A DNA stretch of 64,000 bases, taken from Caecitellus pseudoparvulus (lineage: Eukaryota; Bigyra: Bicosoecida). Positions 42,711 through 54,371 of the stretch are shown piece by piece. Within the stretch, counting starts at the first letter, position 1; each line of letters opens with the position of its first letter. Location: NCBI GenBank assembly GCA_965644315.1, contig CBFFRQ010000045.1:24093-88092 (forward strand), given 5' to 3'. The translations under genes and the position numbers were made by a program. The notes under the pieces are model-generated. The model saw nothing but the letters and a program-made list of their open reading frames with translations. It was not told the DNA's origin and did no database searches.

Positions 42711-44271
42711 TCACCGGACCCACCCCCCATTGCCCTTCGTGATGCTCCTGAGGCTGTCCAAAGCCTCATCGTCGCCGCCTGCCATGACGGGGTTGCCCTT
42801 CAGCATGACGCGGTAAATGGTGGGGATCTGCAGCAGCACCGGCGGCAGGGTTGTCATGGCATTGCCGTTGGCCAGCACTGTCTTGAGGCGAGTGCAGGAT
42901 GCCAGGCCAGCTGGCAAGGTGGTCAGCTGGTTGGCGCCGACGTTGAGGATTTCCAGCGCTGCCATGGCGCCGATGCCTTCGGGCAGGGCGGTGAGTTTGT
43001 TCCCCTTCAAGTTCAGCGTCGTGACGGCGGTGAGCGGAGCCAGGCGCGCGTCAGGCACCTCTGCCAGCTGGCAGGAGTTCTGCAGGGGGGGGATGCAGAC
43101 CGCGTTTCGTGCAGTGCGTGGGAGTTTGGCGCTACAGGGGCGCCGTAGGGCGGCGACGCACCATGTCCAACATCGTCAGCGCAGGGGCAGCGGAGCCCAA
43201 GTCAGGCAGCTCCGTGAGGGGGTTCTGGTGCAGCTGCAGCTGCTCCAGCGTCGCGGCAGGGCCAGCAAGGGACGGCAGCATGACCATGGTGTTCCTGCAC
43301 AGGCGGTCGTCGGTGTGTGGGGCGGTGCAGGGCTGCGGCTCGGCGTGTGGTGGGTGCACCTACGCAAAGGCTGCAATGCGCGTGACTGCCGTCCACTGCG
43401 ACAGGTCCGGCAGTGTCTTGAGCCGGTTGTCGGCGACGTTGAAGTCCAGCATGGCAGCGCACTTGGAAATGGACGCTGGCAGGCGGATGAGGGAGTTGTT
43501 GAAGAAGTTTGCTTCTTGCAGGTGGGTGAGGCTGCCGATGTCCTCGGGCAGCGCCTTGAGCTCGTTTTTGAAGGCGATGAGGACGCTCAGGCTCGAGCAG
43601 CCGCAGAGGGAGTCTGGCAGACTGGTCAGGCTGTTCTCGCTGACATCCAGGCGCTCCTGCGTTGAGTTGAGGGGGTGGGCCGGGTGTCGGTATGGCGCAG
43701 CAAGTGGGAGGTGCAGTGCCGCAGCAGCAAGCCGCGGAGGCCAGCTGCCCTGCAACTAGTTGCGGACACGGCCAGCGACAGCCCGCCACGCAGCCACCTC
43801 CACAGCGACTCATTAAGGCCACAGAGCGGGCTGTCCTCAGGCTGCGCTTGCAGCCTCGCCTGTCTCGGGCCTGGACACAAAGGCACGCACCAGGAGAGGG
43901 AAAACGCTCCCCAGCTCGGCCGGCAGCTCTGTGAGGAGGTTTTCGCTGGCATCCAGCTCCGTGAGGGCGCTGAACACAAGCAGCTCAGGGGGAAACGCCG
44001 CGACCTTCTGCCCCTTGATGCTGAGCTTGCGCACAGCGCTGACGTCGGCGCCTTGCAGTGCGCTCAAATCCTCCAAGCTCACGCCGCTGGCCGCTGACAA
44101 GTCCAGGCCCCCTCCTGCCTGCGCGGCTTCCAGCGCAGAGGCGAGCTTGGAGGCGCCTCCCGACCCACTGGCTGCAGGCTGAGCGGTGTCCTGTGCAGGG
44201 TTCTTGACAGAGGTGCCCACGCCGACAGTGCTGCTGTCTGCTGTGGCAGCCTTGGAGCTGCCACAGCCCAT
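42711..44271 (-). CDS. N-myristoylated leucine-rich repeat protein (LRRC40/57-like)
   Basis: Four exons: 44271-43891, 43656-43364, 43294-43162 and 43079-42711; introns of 234, 69 and 82 bp; 391 residues. The N-terminus MGCGSSK is a strong myristoylation plus palmitoylation signal. After a ~75-residue linker come about eleven 22-24 residue LRRs of the SDS22/SHOC2 type (LxxLDVSxNxLTxLPxxL), covering almost the rest of the protein. The first intron is the longest defined in this window and could hide another exon. Role unknown; membrane-tethered LRR proteins usually scaffold signalling. Confidence 0.83.
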
Positions 44272-44418
44272 GGTGCTGGGAGCAAAAACCGCAGGTGGCC
44301 GCCGGCGCACTGGCGGCAGATTTGCACAATGCAAGCGATAGCGAAGACGAGCTGCTTCTCGCACATGCACACAGCTGAGTGATTTGACGTTGAGAGACCC
44401 ACCCGTACCGCGGCAGCC

Positions 44419-45171
44419 ATGTACAGGGGCCGTGGAGGTGGGCGAGGCGGCCGAGGCGGAGGCCGGGGGCGTGGGCGTGGGCGTGGCGGCGGCCGCGGGG
44501 GCTTTGGTGGCCGCGGGGGCTACGACCAGGGCCCTCCTGAGTATGTTGAGGGTGCGTGTGCTCGCGCGCTGGGCGTGTGGCGCGGGCGAGCGCCGGTGGG
44601 CTGCAGCTGCTGCACGCGTTGAATTTCCGCACCCCGCAGAGGTTGGCGAGTACCAGCACGAAGCGGAGGGCGAGATGGTGTGCAACAGCACCCACGAGAA
44701 GGTGCCCTACTTTAACGCGTACATCTTCCTGGAGAACAAGACCCAGATTGGCAAGGTGGAGGAGGTCTTCGGCCCCACCACACAGGTGGTGCGTGTTCCC
44801 GCCTGCTGGTGTGCCTGCATTAGGACCTCACCCCACCCCGCTCCCACCCCTCGCCGCAGATGTTCACCGTCAAGTGCTCCAATGGCGTCGTCGCGTCCTC
44901 CTTCAAGAAGGGTGACAAGGTGTACATTGCCCCCGACAAGCTCCTGCCCATGTCTCGCTTCCTGCCCCAGCCCAAGGGCAGTGGTGGCTCCAAGGGCCGC
45001 GGTGGTGGTCGCGGTGGTCGCGGAGGTGGTCGCGGTGGAGGTCGCGGCCGTGGTGGTCGCGGTGGCGGCTTTGGTGGCCGTGGTCGCGGTGGCTTCGGCG
45101 GTGGTCGTGGTGGTGGCCGCGGACGGGGTGGTGGCTTCGGCGGCCGTGGCCGTGGTCGAGGCCGCTACTAA
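44419..45171 (+). CDS. GAR1: H/ACA snoRNP protein GAR1
   Basis: Three exons: 44419-44551, 44640-44788 and 44860-45171; introns of 88 and 71 bp; 197 residues. An N-terminal RGG box, a central Gar1 domain ([60 protein letters not shown]) and a long C-terminal RGG/GRG domain are all in the canonical order. GAR1 joins dyskerin, NOP10 and NHP2 in rRNA pseudouridylation in the nucleolus. The second exon could end at 44785, which would remove one Val; alignment to known GAR1 favours keeping it. Intron 1 has the recurrent element inverted (GAATTTCCGCA, 44621-44631). Confidence 0.96.
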
Positions 45172-45363
45172 GCCCCCCCCCTCCACCCCCCAAGCACAGT
45201 GTGCCGCAGACCCTCCCGTCAGGGTGGTTGAGCACCCCAAGCCACTCGCCAGGCACACAGGAACGACGGCCACACAAGCCGCAGTGGCTTCCCACCCCCT
45301 GCGGCAAGGCCACAGGGGCCCTCTGCTTGCCCAGCTGAAGAATGCACCGCCCTCGCACCCTGC

Positions 45364-46612
45364 TCAGCCGTCGCCACTGCCACCCCCCGCCTCGTCCTCG
45401 CTGCCCGAGTCTGAGTCTGACAGGGTGATGACGCCTCCCCCTCCCCCCTCCGCCAGAGCCGCGCTGACACGCTCACCGGTGGGGTCCGAGGTCCCCCCCC
45501 CCTCCTCCTCCCCCGAGGCACAGGCGTCAGGGGGTGCTGTGTAGGTGGCACGCCCCCCCCTCGCCCTCCACTGAGCTACAGGGGGCATGCCCACCACTGC
45601 CCGCTTGGCGTTGGATGCCAGCGCACTGCCGGCACCGGCCTGGGAGAAGGGCGTGTGCAGCACATCCAACAGACGGCGCACTTTGGCCTCTCCCAGCCCC
45701 GGGCACGCACGCAGGGCGGCAGGGCTGGCTTTGGCCATGCCTGCCACAGAGTGGAATGTGTTCAGCAGCGTCAGCGCGTCGGTTTTGTTCACGCCCCGCA
45801 CCCTGCCCAAGGCGCCTTGCACCGTTGCCACGAAGCCCTTCGAGGCCTTGGGCTTGATGGTCACCATGCCTTTCTTCTCGTACGCCTTGTATGTCTCCAG
45901 GTACCTGACGCGGCGCGCGTGTGCGGCAGTGTGGTGCCACGCGCTGACTCGCAACGCTGCGCTGACCGGAGTGACTCACCGAGCTGACTCCGCCGCTGAC
46001 CACGTCACTATGGCGGTGAAATCATTCAGCACTGCCTGGTGACACAGCTCTTGCAAGGGGTGAGTGCTGTCATCCACATCAATCTGCGCACTCAGGGTGG
46101 GGGCGGTGCGGAGAGCGTGACATGTGTGTGGCCACCGCTCACCGCACCTGGATCAGCAGCACACGCAGTTGAAACTCCGAACGCAAGCTCATCATGCGTT
46201 TGAAGGCATACTGTGGGTGCAGCAAGTGGTACCTGATGGAGATGAAGAGGGCGGCAGAGGTGGGGCTCAAGATGAAGTCGGGCTTGATGTCAGCGTACTC
46301 CCACGCCACCTGGCGAACATGGGACAAGAGGGGGTTGCCCTGCTGTCGGCGTGCGACGAGTAGATTTGCACCAGAGCCCACGGCATGGCGGGGGAGTGGC
46401 GGGCGGGGGTCTCCGCCCGCCACGGGGGCTGGTGCTGGCACAAGTGCTGCCGCAGGTGTTGGCGCTGACGACGGCTCAGGCAGCGGCTGCGCGACGGCGC
46501 CAAACGCCGCTGCGAAGCTGCTGGACTGAGCAGGATCCGAAGTGGGCAATGACGGCTGCACTCGTCGCTCCTCTGCAGCAGCCTCAGCCGCCTCCAGGTC
46601 TGGAATGTCCAT
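45364..46612 (-). CDS. ERCC1: DNA excision repair protein ERCC1
   Basis: Three exons: 46612-46148, 46083-45980 and 45904-45364; introns of 64 and 75 bp; 369 residues. The central domain ([53 protein letters not shown]) and [13 protein letters not shown] are diagnostic of ERCC1. The C-terminal tandem helix-hairpin-helix ([13 protein letters not shown] and [23 protein letters not shown]) is the XPF-binding region. Role: the 5' incision subunit partner in nucleotide excision and crosslink repair. The extreme C-terminus adds a disordered, acidic Ser/Asp/Gly tail. The stop lies 192 bp from the GAR1 stop, convergent. Confidence 0.95.
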
Positions 46613-46938
46613 GGTCAGGCTTCGTGCACCGGTGGCCCGAGCAATTACCGCAACGCAGCGCCACCTGCCGCCCTGCACAGCAGTCAGGGAAGTGCGAGTG
46701 GGAGTAGAGTCCGTCTGACGCAATATGGAGGGAAAGGGTCGTGTCGGGACCAGGCAACTTCCCAGGCTGCCGCAGATTGCGAGTGCGTTTGGTTTTGGTA
46801 GGCGTGCTTCTCCAGCGAGGCTGGCTTGCATCCAAGTGCCGCGGAGGACCAAATCGCCGCCGCCTCGGCATTGCAGCCCCGAGCCCCAGCCAACACAGCG
46901 CTGTCACTGCACGCGTCAGGAACCAACCTGACGCAGGC
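46613..46938. promoter_or_regulatory. Divergent intergenic region, ERCC1 and IQ protein
   Basis: The 326 bp between two divergent ATGs are open in several frames but lack an in-frame ATG for either gene. No clear element is seen. Confidence 0.3.
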
Positions 46939-49562
46939 ATGCAAGGCTTGCCCCAGCCGTGGAGGCCGTACGACGCCCAGCTCGGCAGTTCCCACAGCCA
47001 CTCGGCATGGGACGGGGCACTGCTGTGGCCCACGGCAGAGGTGCTGGATGCAGTGTGGTCCCATGCCCTCAGCTGCGTCTCTGCGCCGACCACCCTGGCG
47101 CGGCTGCGCATCCTGCTGGCGCTGCTGCGGGCCAAGCAGGCGCCAGACGCGGCGCTGCTGGCTCAAGCACTCGCGGCAGTTGGCGCGTTTCCAGCCCTTG
47201 CCCGTGACCTGCGAGCTGCCATCCCAGCCCAAGTACTGCACATGGTGCAGGGCGAAGAGGGGCCCGACGGTATGCCTGGTCGGCTTGCACAGCCGCCGCT
47301 CGCAGTCGCAGGCTTGCCGGAAGCCGAGCTGGTCGCTGCGACCCCTCGCAGCGAGCCCGACAGCCAGCCCCTCCTCCCTGCGCGATTGACGGGGCCGAGC
47401 AAGGTCGGCGCAGGCACCTTGACAAGCTCCATGCCTGCTCTGCCAGGCCACAACTCCACCCTGCCCCTGCACTCCTCCCCCAGCAGCGTGTTGGAGGGTG
47501 CGCCCACGAGGCGGCGGCGTGATCCGACGCCGTTCCCCCTCCTGCACACCCACACGGGGAGCAGAGCAGGCCTGCCAGCCCTCACACAGTCCCTGCACGC
47601 TAGCATGGGGCCAGGCAGGCGGCGGCAGCGGCGTGGCATGCGCGGTGCGCCACCCACCCATCTCGGCACCCTCGCAGCCCATGTTGCAGATGGCGGCGGC
47701 AGAGTGGAGGCGGAGTCACGGGCCCTGGCGGGGTCGCTGTCACGCCACGCCCTGCAGTGCCTGTCCCGCGGCAAGCAGGCCCATGGCATGTCGCGCCGCC
47801 GTCGCACGGGCGACGCAGCAGCCGCCCCCACCCCGGCGCCGCTCCTTGCGGCCACGCTGTACACCAACACGCACCTGCGCCTGGCAGCGGGGCTGTCACG
47901 GCGAGAGGTGCACGGGCACGCGACCACCCTGCGCCAGAGGAGGCCACACAAACAGCGCTTTGGGGCAAGCACGGCCGCGCTGGGCAGCAGCGCCTCTGCG
48001 CCTGGGCTGCGGTGGGAAGAGCAGGTGTCAGCAGTGGCGGCGGCAGCGCACCGTCGACTCACAGCTGTGGAGGGCCCCCGCCCCCTGCCCATGGTGATGC
48101 TGCAGCAGCAACACACACGATCCTCACCGGTCTTGCACTCACCCGTGCTCAAGTCTGCCCTCGCCTCGCCCAAGCAGCGCTCCCTGAGTCCAACCGCTTC
48201 CGTTTCTTGGTTTGATGAGGGGGGCGACACCTCGGGCCGACGCCACATGTCGCCGCCCCTCTCCCCCATCAGACGCCGCAGTAGCAGTGGACAGCTGAGT
48301 CCTCTCAGTGGACGCAGTTTCAAGGCGGCAGCCGCCGATTTGGGCGCCCAGCAGCGGCGGCACTTCGCCGCGCGCGTCGTGCAGCGGAATTGGCGCCTCA
48401 TGCGGCAGTGGCGACAGGAGGGCAGGATGCAGCGAGAGGAGTCAGCCTTGCCCTTCATGCGGGCCCCACAGCGCACGGCGACCAAGGGGCAGGTGCGCAA
48501 GGGCCTGGCGGGCATGAAGGCTGTCAAGACATCGCAAGACTCCTTGTTGAAGAAGCTGTCCTTCAAGTCAGGCGCAAGTGCCACAAGTGCCGACTCGCGG
48601 AAGCCCCCAAAGGCCAGAGACGCCGCAGAGGCAGAGGCAGCAGGGCCACACGGTGCCGATGCTGCACCCGACACTGACAGTGCGAAGCCCCTTCCGCCTG
48701 TGCAGGAGAAGGGCGGCGGCGGTGGTCACGCTGGGAGGGGGGCTAGCGGAGCACCGGCACCCCCCCCTCGACCACAGGCGCCGCCCTCCCGCACCTCCCT
48801 CTCCGGCGCACACACCCAGAAACACGCACTGGAGGGCGAGGGCGGCAGCGACGTGGCTGCACGCAGTCGCGCCTTGGCTGCTCGGCTGCGTGTGGAGACG
48901 GAGCATGCGGATGCGGAGGACAGCCAGCCGGACACGGCACGGCCCTCCACCGCTCCCGCCCGGCGGCGCAGCGTGCTGCAGGAGATGTTGCTGCACGAGG
49001 AGGCGGACGAGGGGCTGGAGGGACGCGGGGGGACGTCGCTGTGCGACCTGCCTCTGCCAAGGCGGCCCGTGCATCCGGTCGGCGCGACAGCTTCTCCAGC
49101 GCTGTCGGACTGGCGCTGCCGGCGACTCACCACGGCGAGTCCAGCGACAGCTCCCTGGACCTGGACGCCCTGCCGTCCCTGCCACCCAGCGTGGCGCAGC
49201 GTCTGGCCAAGGCGCGGGGCGCTGGTAGCGACAGTGACAGTCTGGCACCTCTGGGCACTGTGCGTGAGGGCACGCCCACTGGCGGCGGGTCGGTGGCCCT
49301 CAGCACGCCAGGCTCGAGGGGCGGCAGCCGGCGCAAACGCTTCTCCCTGGCTGAGTACAAGGCGGGTGGCTCTGTGCTGTCCCGCCCGAAAAGGGGTGCT
49401 GGCGCCTCCAGCAGCGCCGGAGGCACTGGGAGCGCCGGCACGCCAGATACCCCGTCGCAGGGGGCAGCGGCGCCTCACAGGCGCCTGAGTGACAACAGCG
49501 AGTGCAGGTGCCAGACGCAAAGTTATCACAATACAGAAAATTCCCAAACTCCAGGCCTGTAG
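46939..49562 (+). CDS. Large disordered protein with an IQ motif, frame break near 49030
   Basis: From the ATG at 46939 (MQGLPQPWRPYDAQLG) the frame stays open to about 49030. The N-terminal ~80 residues look folded and helical (LARLRILLALLRAKQAPDAALL). Most of the rest is Ser/Pro/Arg/Ala-rich and disordered. One IQ-type calmodulin-binding motif is visible (AARVVQRNWRLMRQWR). Beyond the run of six G at about 49027-49032 the meaningful sequence continues in the next frame (RPASAKAARASGRRDSFSS ... RRLSDN) to a stop at 49562. One added base in the G-run would join them. The last part could also be an intron beginning GTGCCAG at about 49507. No orthologue recognised. Confidence 0.55.
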
Positions 49563-49685
49563 TGTCGCGGCAATTCTTTCGTCCCGGTCAAGCGTGCCGT
49601 GTGTGCTGCAGCTCGTCGCAGCGACGCCCAGCGACCGGCACACCCTCGGCGCGCCCTGTGACCTGCCCAGCTCCTGGTGCCCACC

Positions 49686-52600
49686 ATGGATATGCACCAT
49701 GCGGGCAGCCTTCGACAGGCGTATTCAGCACAGTGTGACGCCGTCGTGCAGGAGCCTGATGTCCGGGTACGCTCTGCATGTTGCAACTTCCGCAGCCGGC
49801 GCGCCTCGCTGCACTGCGCCACCACTGCCTGCTCAGGTCCTGGCCGCCATGCAGCGGGGCGAGGAGGAGGCCCAGGCAGGCTTCCCCATCACCGTGCTGT
49901 CCCTGTCCGACGCCCAGCTGGAAGGCGCCTCCGTGGCGCCAGTGCTGCGTGCCCTGGCTGAGGGCTACCCACCAGGCCACGCGCAGGCTGGCCACGAAGA
50001 CGGCAGTGCGCTGATGCTGGCGTCGCCGCGAGTGCCGCCGGCGTCGGGGCTGCTGCGTGCGCCCCTGGCAGTGGGCGGCGCCACGGTGAGCGGCATGCTT
50101 CGGGGGCTGCTGTACCTGGACCTGTCCCACCAGCCACTGGGCGACCTGTACAATGTCCGCACCCTCTCCGCCTTCCTGGCCAGTCCCCACAGCATGGTGC
50201 AGCACGTCGTGCTGCACGGCTGCAGCCTCAGCGACGCCGATGCCGCGGCACTGGTCCTGGCCCTGGCCCGCCGGTGTGGGGTGCGACTGGACCGGGCGTC
50301 AGTGCCAGGCGAGCCGGGCGAGCTGGCCAGTCGGGCCAAGCACTTCACGAGCCAGTTCGGGGGGGAACTGGCTGCGAAGGAGGCAGGGGTGGCGGCGGCC
50401 GCGGAGGCGCACCCACCCCACCTCGTGGCCAGTGACGCCACCGCAGCCCTGCAGCACATGTCCTCGCCCGGCACACGGGCTGCCACCCGTGCCGCCAGCA
50501 GGTCCGTGGAGCAGGGGCACGTGGCGACGCTGGACCTGGGCATGAACGACGTGGGGCCCAGCACCACGGCGGTGCTGTCCGCATGGCTGGCCGCAGGCTG
50601 CGAGGGGCGAGGCGGCGACCCAGGCGACGTGTGCACCCTCAGCCGGCTGTGTCTGGACGCCAATCCCCGCCTGAATGACGCCTGCGTTGAGACGCTGTCG
50701 GCAGGGCTGGCAGACAACGCAGTGCTGCGCACGCTGTGCCTGCGACGGTGCCAGGTGGGTGCGGGTGGCGCCGCTGCGCTCAAGCGCTGCCTGTTGTTCA
50801 ACCACTCCCTGCTGCTGTTGAAGCTGGACTTCAACAAGTGCGGCTCCTCCGTCCTGAACACCATCACTGCGATGCTGCGGCGTAATACGGTAGCGGCTGC
50901 CGCTGGCATCCTCACCGCCCACGATTCGCTGCAGGTGCACCAAGGGGCGGCTGGAGCTGGGGGGGAGGGGTTGACGACACCCCCCCCTCGACACCCGGCA
51001 CGCACCCCCCCCTTGTCCCCCCCCGCTGTGCCCCGGCCCACCTCCCCCACCCGCGCCGAAGTGCAGGCGCTGGTGCGTTTCTGGGACTACCCCATGGACC
51101 ACAGCGCATCAGCGCACTTTTTCGCCGACCCCGCCAACTGGACCGCCAAACCCAACACCCTGGGCGCGTCGACAGGCGACGTGTCAGTGCGCCCCATGCC
51201 CGCCAACGCTGCTGCAGCAGTGCTGGCGGCTGGACGGGATGCCGCCGCGCCTGGCGCACAGGACCAAGCCGTGCCCCGGCACCTCGTCATCCCCGCCTTG
51301 CGCTCACCGCACCAGGCCCCAGGTGTGGCGTCGCCGGATGTGGTACGCCGCATGGCCCAGGAGCGCGCTGAGGGCCGTGTGGAGGCTGTTGTGGCTGGCG
51401 CGGATGTGGGGGGGGGCACCGCAGCGCGGCTGACACAGCACTCACAGCGTCTCGCTGCCGTGCAGTGTGCTGCGGCAGACATGGCCCGGCAGCGGGCAGA
51501 GGCTATGTCTGCCATGCGAGCGGCCCTGGGAGGTGGGGCGTCATGGATGGAGGGGGGGGCGGCGGGTGACGCCTCCGGCCGGGGCGCGTGGCGGGGGGAG
51601 GAGCAGTCCTACACCAGCGTGGCGGGTGGGGCCGAGGACGCACACGCCACCAGCGTCGTCGATGGGCCCACACATGCGCCCAGCCCCCACCCCATCACGC
51701 AACCCACCACGCCAAGTGACACCATGCAGGGATACAGTGGCAGCCCCGCTGCGCTGTTTTCACCTGCCGAGGCGGTGCTGGCGGTGCAGGGGGGAGACAG
51801 GGCTGCCAGCGGCGTGAGCGCATGCACGGCCCACACCCCCCTCGGCCCAGCACGCCCCCCCGTCACCACCAGTGCAGCTAGCATGCAGCGTGCTCGAGAC
51901 ATCGCCCAGCTGAACAGCGTGCTGGGGCCAGAGTCCAGCGCAGGGCCCACTCTGCAGGAGCACCTCCCCGCGTACACGGCTGATGCGTTTCTGAGCCAGC
52001 CAAGCACCCAGGAGGAAGGGGAAGCCCTCCCCTCCTCCCCGCGCGGGGGGGGCAGCACTGCACCCCTCTTGCAAGACCCCCACACTGCCGCCATCGCTGC
52101 TGCCCGGGCCGAACGCATGAAGGCTTTCGCAGCGCACGAGGCTGAAATGGCGGAGTTCGCGGCGCAGAGGGGTCGTCGGCGGGGGGGGCGGCAGGCGGGC
52201 GTATTGCGCGGATCTGCACAGTACGCCAGGCAGCCCCACGTCCACCCCCCCCACCAGGGCACGACGCGGCACAGTCACCCCACCTCCACCACGCCACCTC
52301 TGGGCCTACCCACCATCACCGCCCAGTCACCTCCCCGACCCATGAGCGTTGGGGTGGCGACCACACCTCCCCTGCCCGGTGTAGACCTGCTGCCACCCGC
52401 CCGCTCAGACAGACCCACGGCACATGCAGTGTCAGACGGCCAGCTGCGGTGGGTGACTCAGCGTGCCCACAGCAAGCTGGCTGCCTGGCAGCGCACGGGG
52501 GTCGCTGACGCCCAGTCTGGTGCGGAGTACGCCGGCCCCACAGCACACGGCTCGGGGCGAGACGCTGCCTCGCACGACACACCAGCGCCCACGGCCGCAT

Positions 52601-52824
52601 CCCCCGCCACACTGCGCCTGGCCACACGCACCGCAGCAGCTCGGCAGTGGCGACCAGCTCCGCTCCGTGGCGTACCCCTCCCCAAGCACTGGACTGCCGC
52701 CCCCCTACTCTGTACCGCATGGAGCAAGAGACAGCGGAGTCACCCCCGCGTGGCAGAGGAGGAGGGGCGCCGCCGCCACTGCACCTGGCCACGAGTCACT
52801 CCTCCACAGCCACGAGTCACCTAG
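49686..52824 (+). CDS. Large LRR (RNI-type) protein with disordered C-terminus
   Basis: Exon 1, 49686-49766 (MDMHHAGSLRQAYSAQCDAV), is joined across a 70-bp intron to 49837 onward, giving VQEPDVR-VLAAMQRGEEE. LRRs of the ribonuclease-inhibitor type follow: LYLDLSHQPLGDLYNVRTLSAFL, LDLGMNDVGPSTTAVLSAWL, LCLDANPRLNDACVETLS, LCLRRCQVGAGGAAALKRCL and LLKLDFNKCGSSV. After about residue 430 the protein is Pro/Ser/Thr/Ala-rich with short helices (MAQERAEGRVEAVV; AAIAAARAERMKAFAAHEAEMAEFAAQRG). The frame stops at 52824, but coding-like sequence continues in other frames. No function is assignable. Confidence 0.6.
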
Positions 52825-54204
52825 TGAGCTCGCCCCGAGCAGCGAGCGAGGACGGCAGGCCCGTGCTGCATGGGCCCGCCCCTGACTCGCCGCAGGACAG
52901 TGACGCGACGCGGTCACTCAGTGACTCCTTGCAGGCCACGCCGCCCCCAGCCACTGTGAGACAGCCGTCCACTGCCACCCTCCCACCCCCGCCCCTGCGG
53001 GCAGGCACACCCCCCCACTCTGCACCAGCAGCATCCCCCCCCTCTCCCCAGGCAGAAGAGGCACACACCCCACCCCCCACCTCCCCATACCTGGACCGCT
53101 TCCACCTCCCCCACATGCAGCACGTGCCACAGCCCGCGCCCGAGGTGGCTGAGCTGCTGCCGCCCCCTCCCTGCCGTGACGACAGCGACACGCCAGCGCA
53201 TGACCAAGCAGGGCAGTCCGTACACCACCCATGGACCCCCCCCCACCACCCCCCACTGCACCTGCGGCACCCGCCTGGCGGTGACCCAGCACCACACACG
53301 TCCCACACGCCCATCGCGTTCAACGTGCCACCCGGAACAGCACCCGCCTGGGGTGGACACGGCACCATTGTCTTCGTGCCTGCCGCTTCTGGGCCGCCAG
53401 CGGGGAGCCCCTTCATGGCCAGTCCGCCCGCTGTTACGTGGGGAGGGGGCGGCCTGACACCGGCGCCACACATGCCCCACCACACCACCCCATCCACCCT
53501 CCTCGCCAGCCACCCCGCCCCGGACGCCGCAGCACACGCCCCCCACCCCCTTCACGCCAGCCGACTGCCGGCAGAAACCAGCATAGTGCCACACGTGCAA
53601 CCCTCTGTCACGCCCCCCCGACACAACAGTGCACAGGGGCCAGAGCAAGCCGCGCCGGCCACAGAGAGGCGTGCGGGCCTCGGAGACCAGTGCGGTGGGG
53701 GGCACGGGGCAGGGGTCTCATGGGGCGCATGCTGCAGCGGGTGGAGCGTCGCGCACACCCCGAGTTCGGACCACGCACCAGCCGGGGGCAGCCGATTCCC
53801 AGCCTGCGTCAGCTGTGGGGGCCGCCACACCCGGAAGCGGGGATGCACTCCCACCCCCCACGCCGGGCTCTGCAAGGCACGTGGCAGGTGCGGGCTGGCT
53901 GCAGGCAGAATCTAGCACCAGGGTACCTGCTCCTGCTTCGGCCCTGCCCGATGCGGCGTCGACGGGTGACTCGCCGACCGCCGCCACTCAGCGGCAGGCG
54001 GCGGCCGATGGCGTTGCCGCGGCTGCCGCAGCGACGGCTGCTGTGCGCTCTGCGCTCGGGGCCTCTGAATCCTCCCAGCAGAATCTGCAACGGCGCAACT
54101 TCCTAGCCTCCTGCCGAGGGGTGGCCCCCACGCCACGGCTGGATGCCATGTCTCCGCGGCGCGTCAGCACGGTGCCCCGTCGCCGCCCAACCCAGGCGCC
54201 CTGA
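52825..54204 (+). CDS. Probable continuation of the LRR protein C-terminus in shifted frames
   Basis: From about 52900 to 53690 a Pro/His/Ser-rich frame is open (ATRSLSDSLQATPPPATVRQ ... AAPATERRAGLGDQ). Beyond a run of six G near 53700 the plausible frame changes again (GVRASETSAVGGTGQG ... SPRRVSTVPRRR) to a stop at 54204. Removing one base of that G-run would join the two. The absence of a start signal and the matching composition suggest this is the end of the upstream gene rather than a separate one. Unspliced introns or base-calling errors in homopolymers are the alternatives. Confidence 0.4.
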
Positions 54205-54371
54205 AGGCATGCTGCAGCGGCAGCAAAATGTACGCAACACACAGCATGCCCGCCATTGGTGCCGCACTTTGTTGAAAAGCCCAGTTGGTGTGTGCGTGGC
54301 GGAGCATGGCCTGCTTGGCGCAAGGCCGACCGTGCTCGAGCACACGGGTCAGACAATGGCAACGCCAGAGC

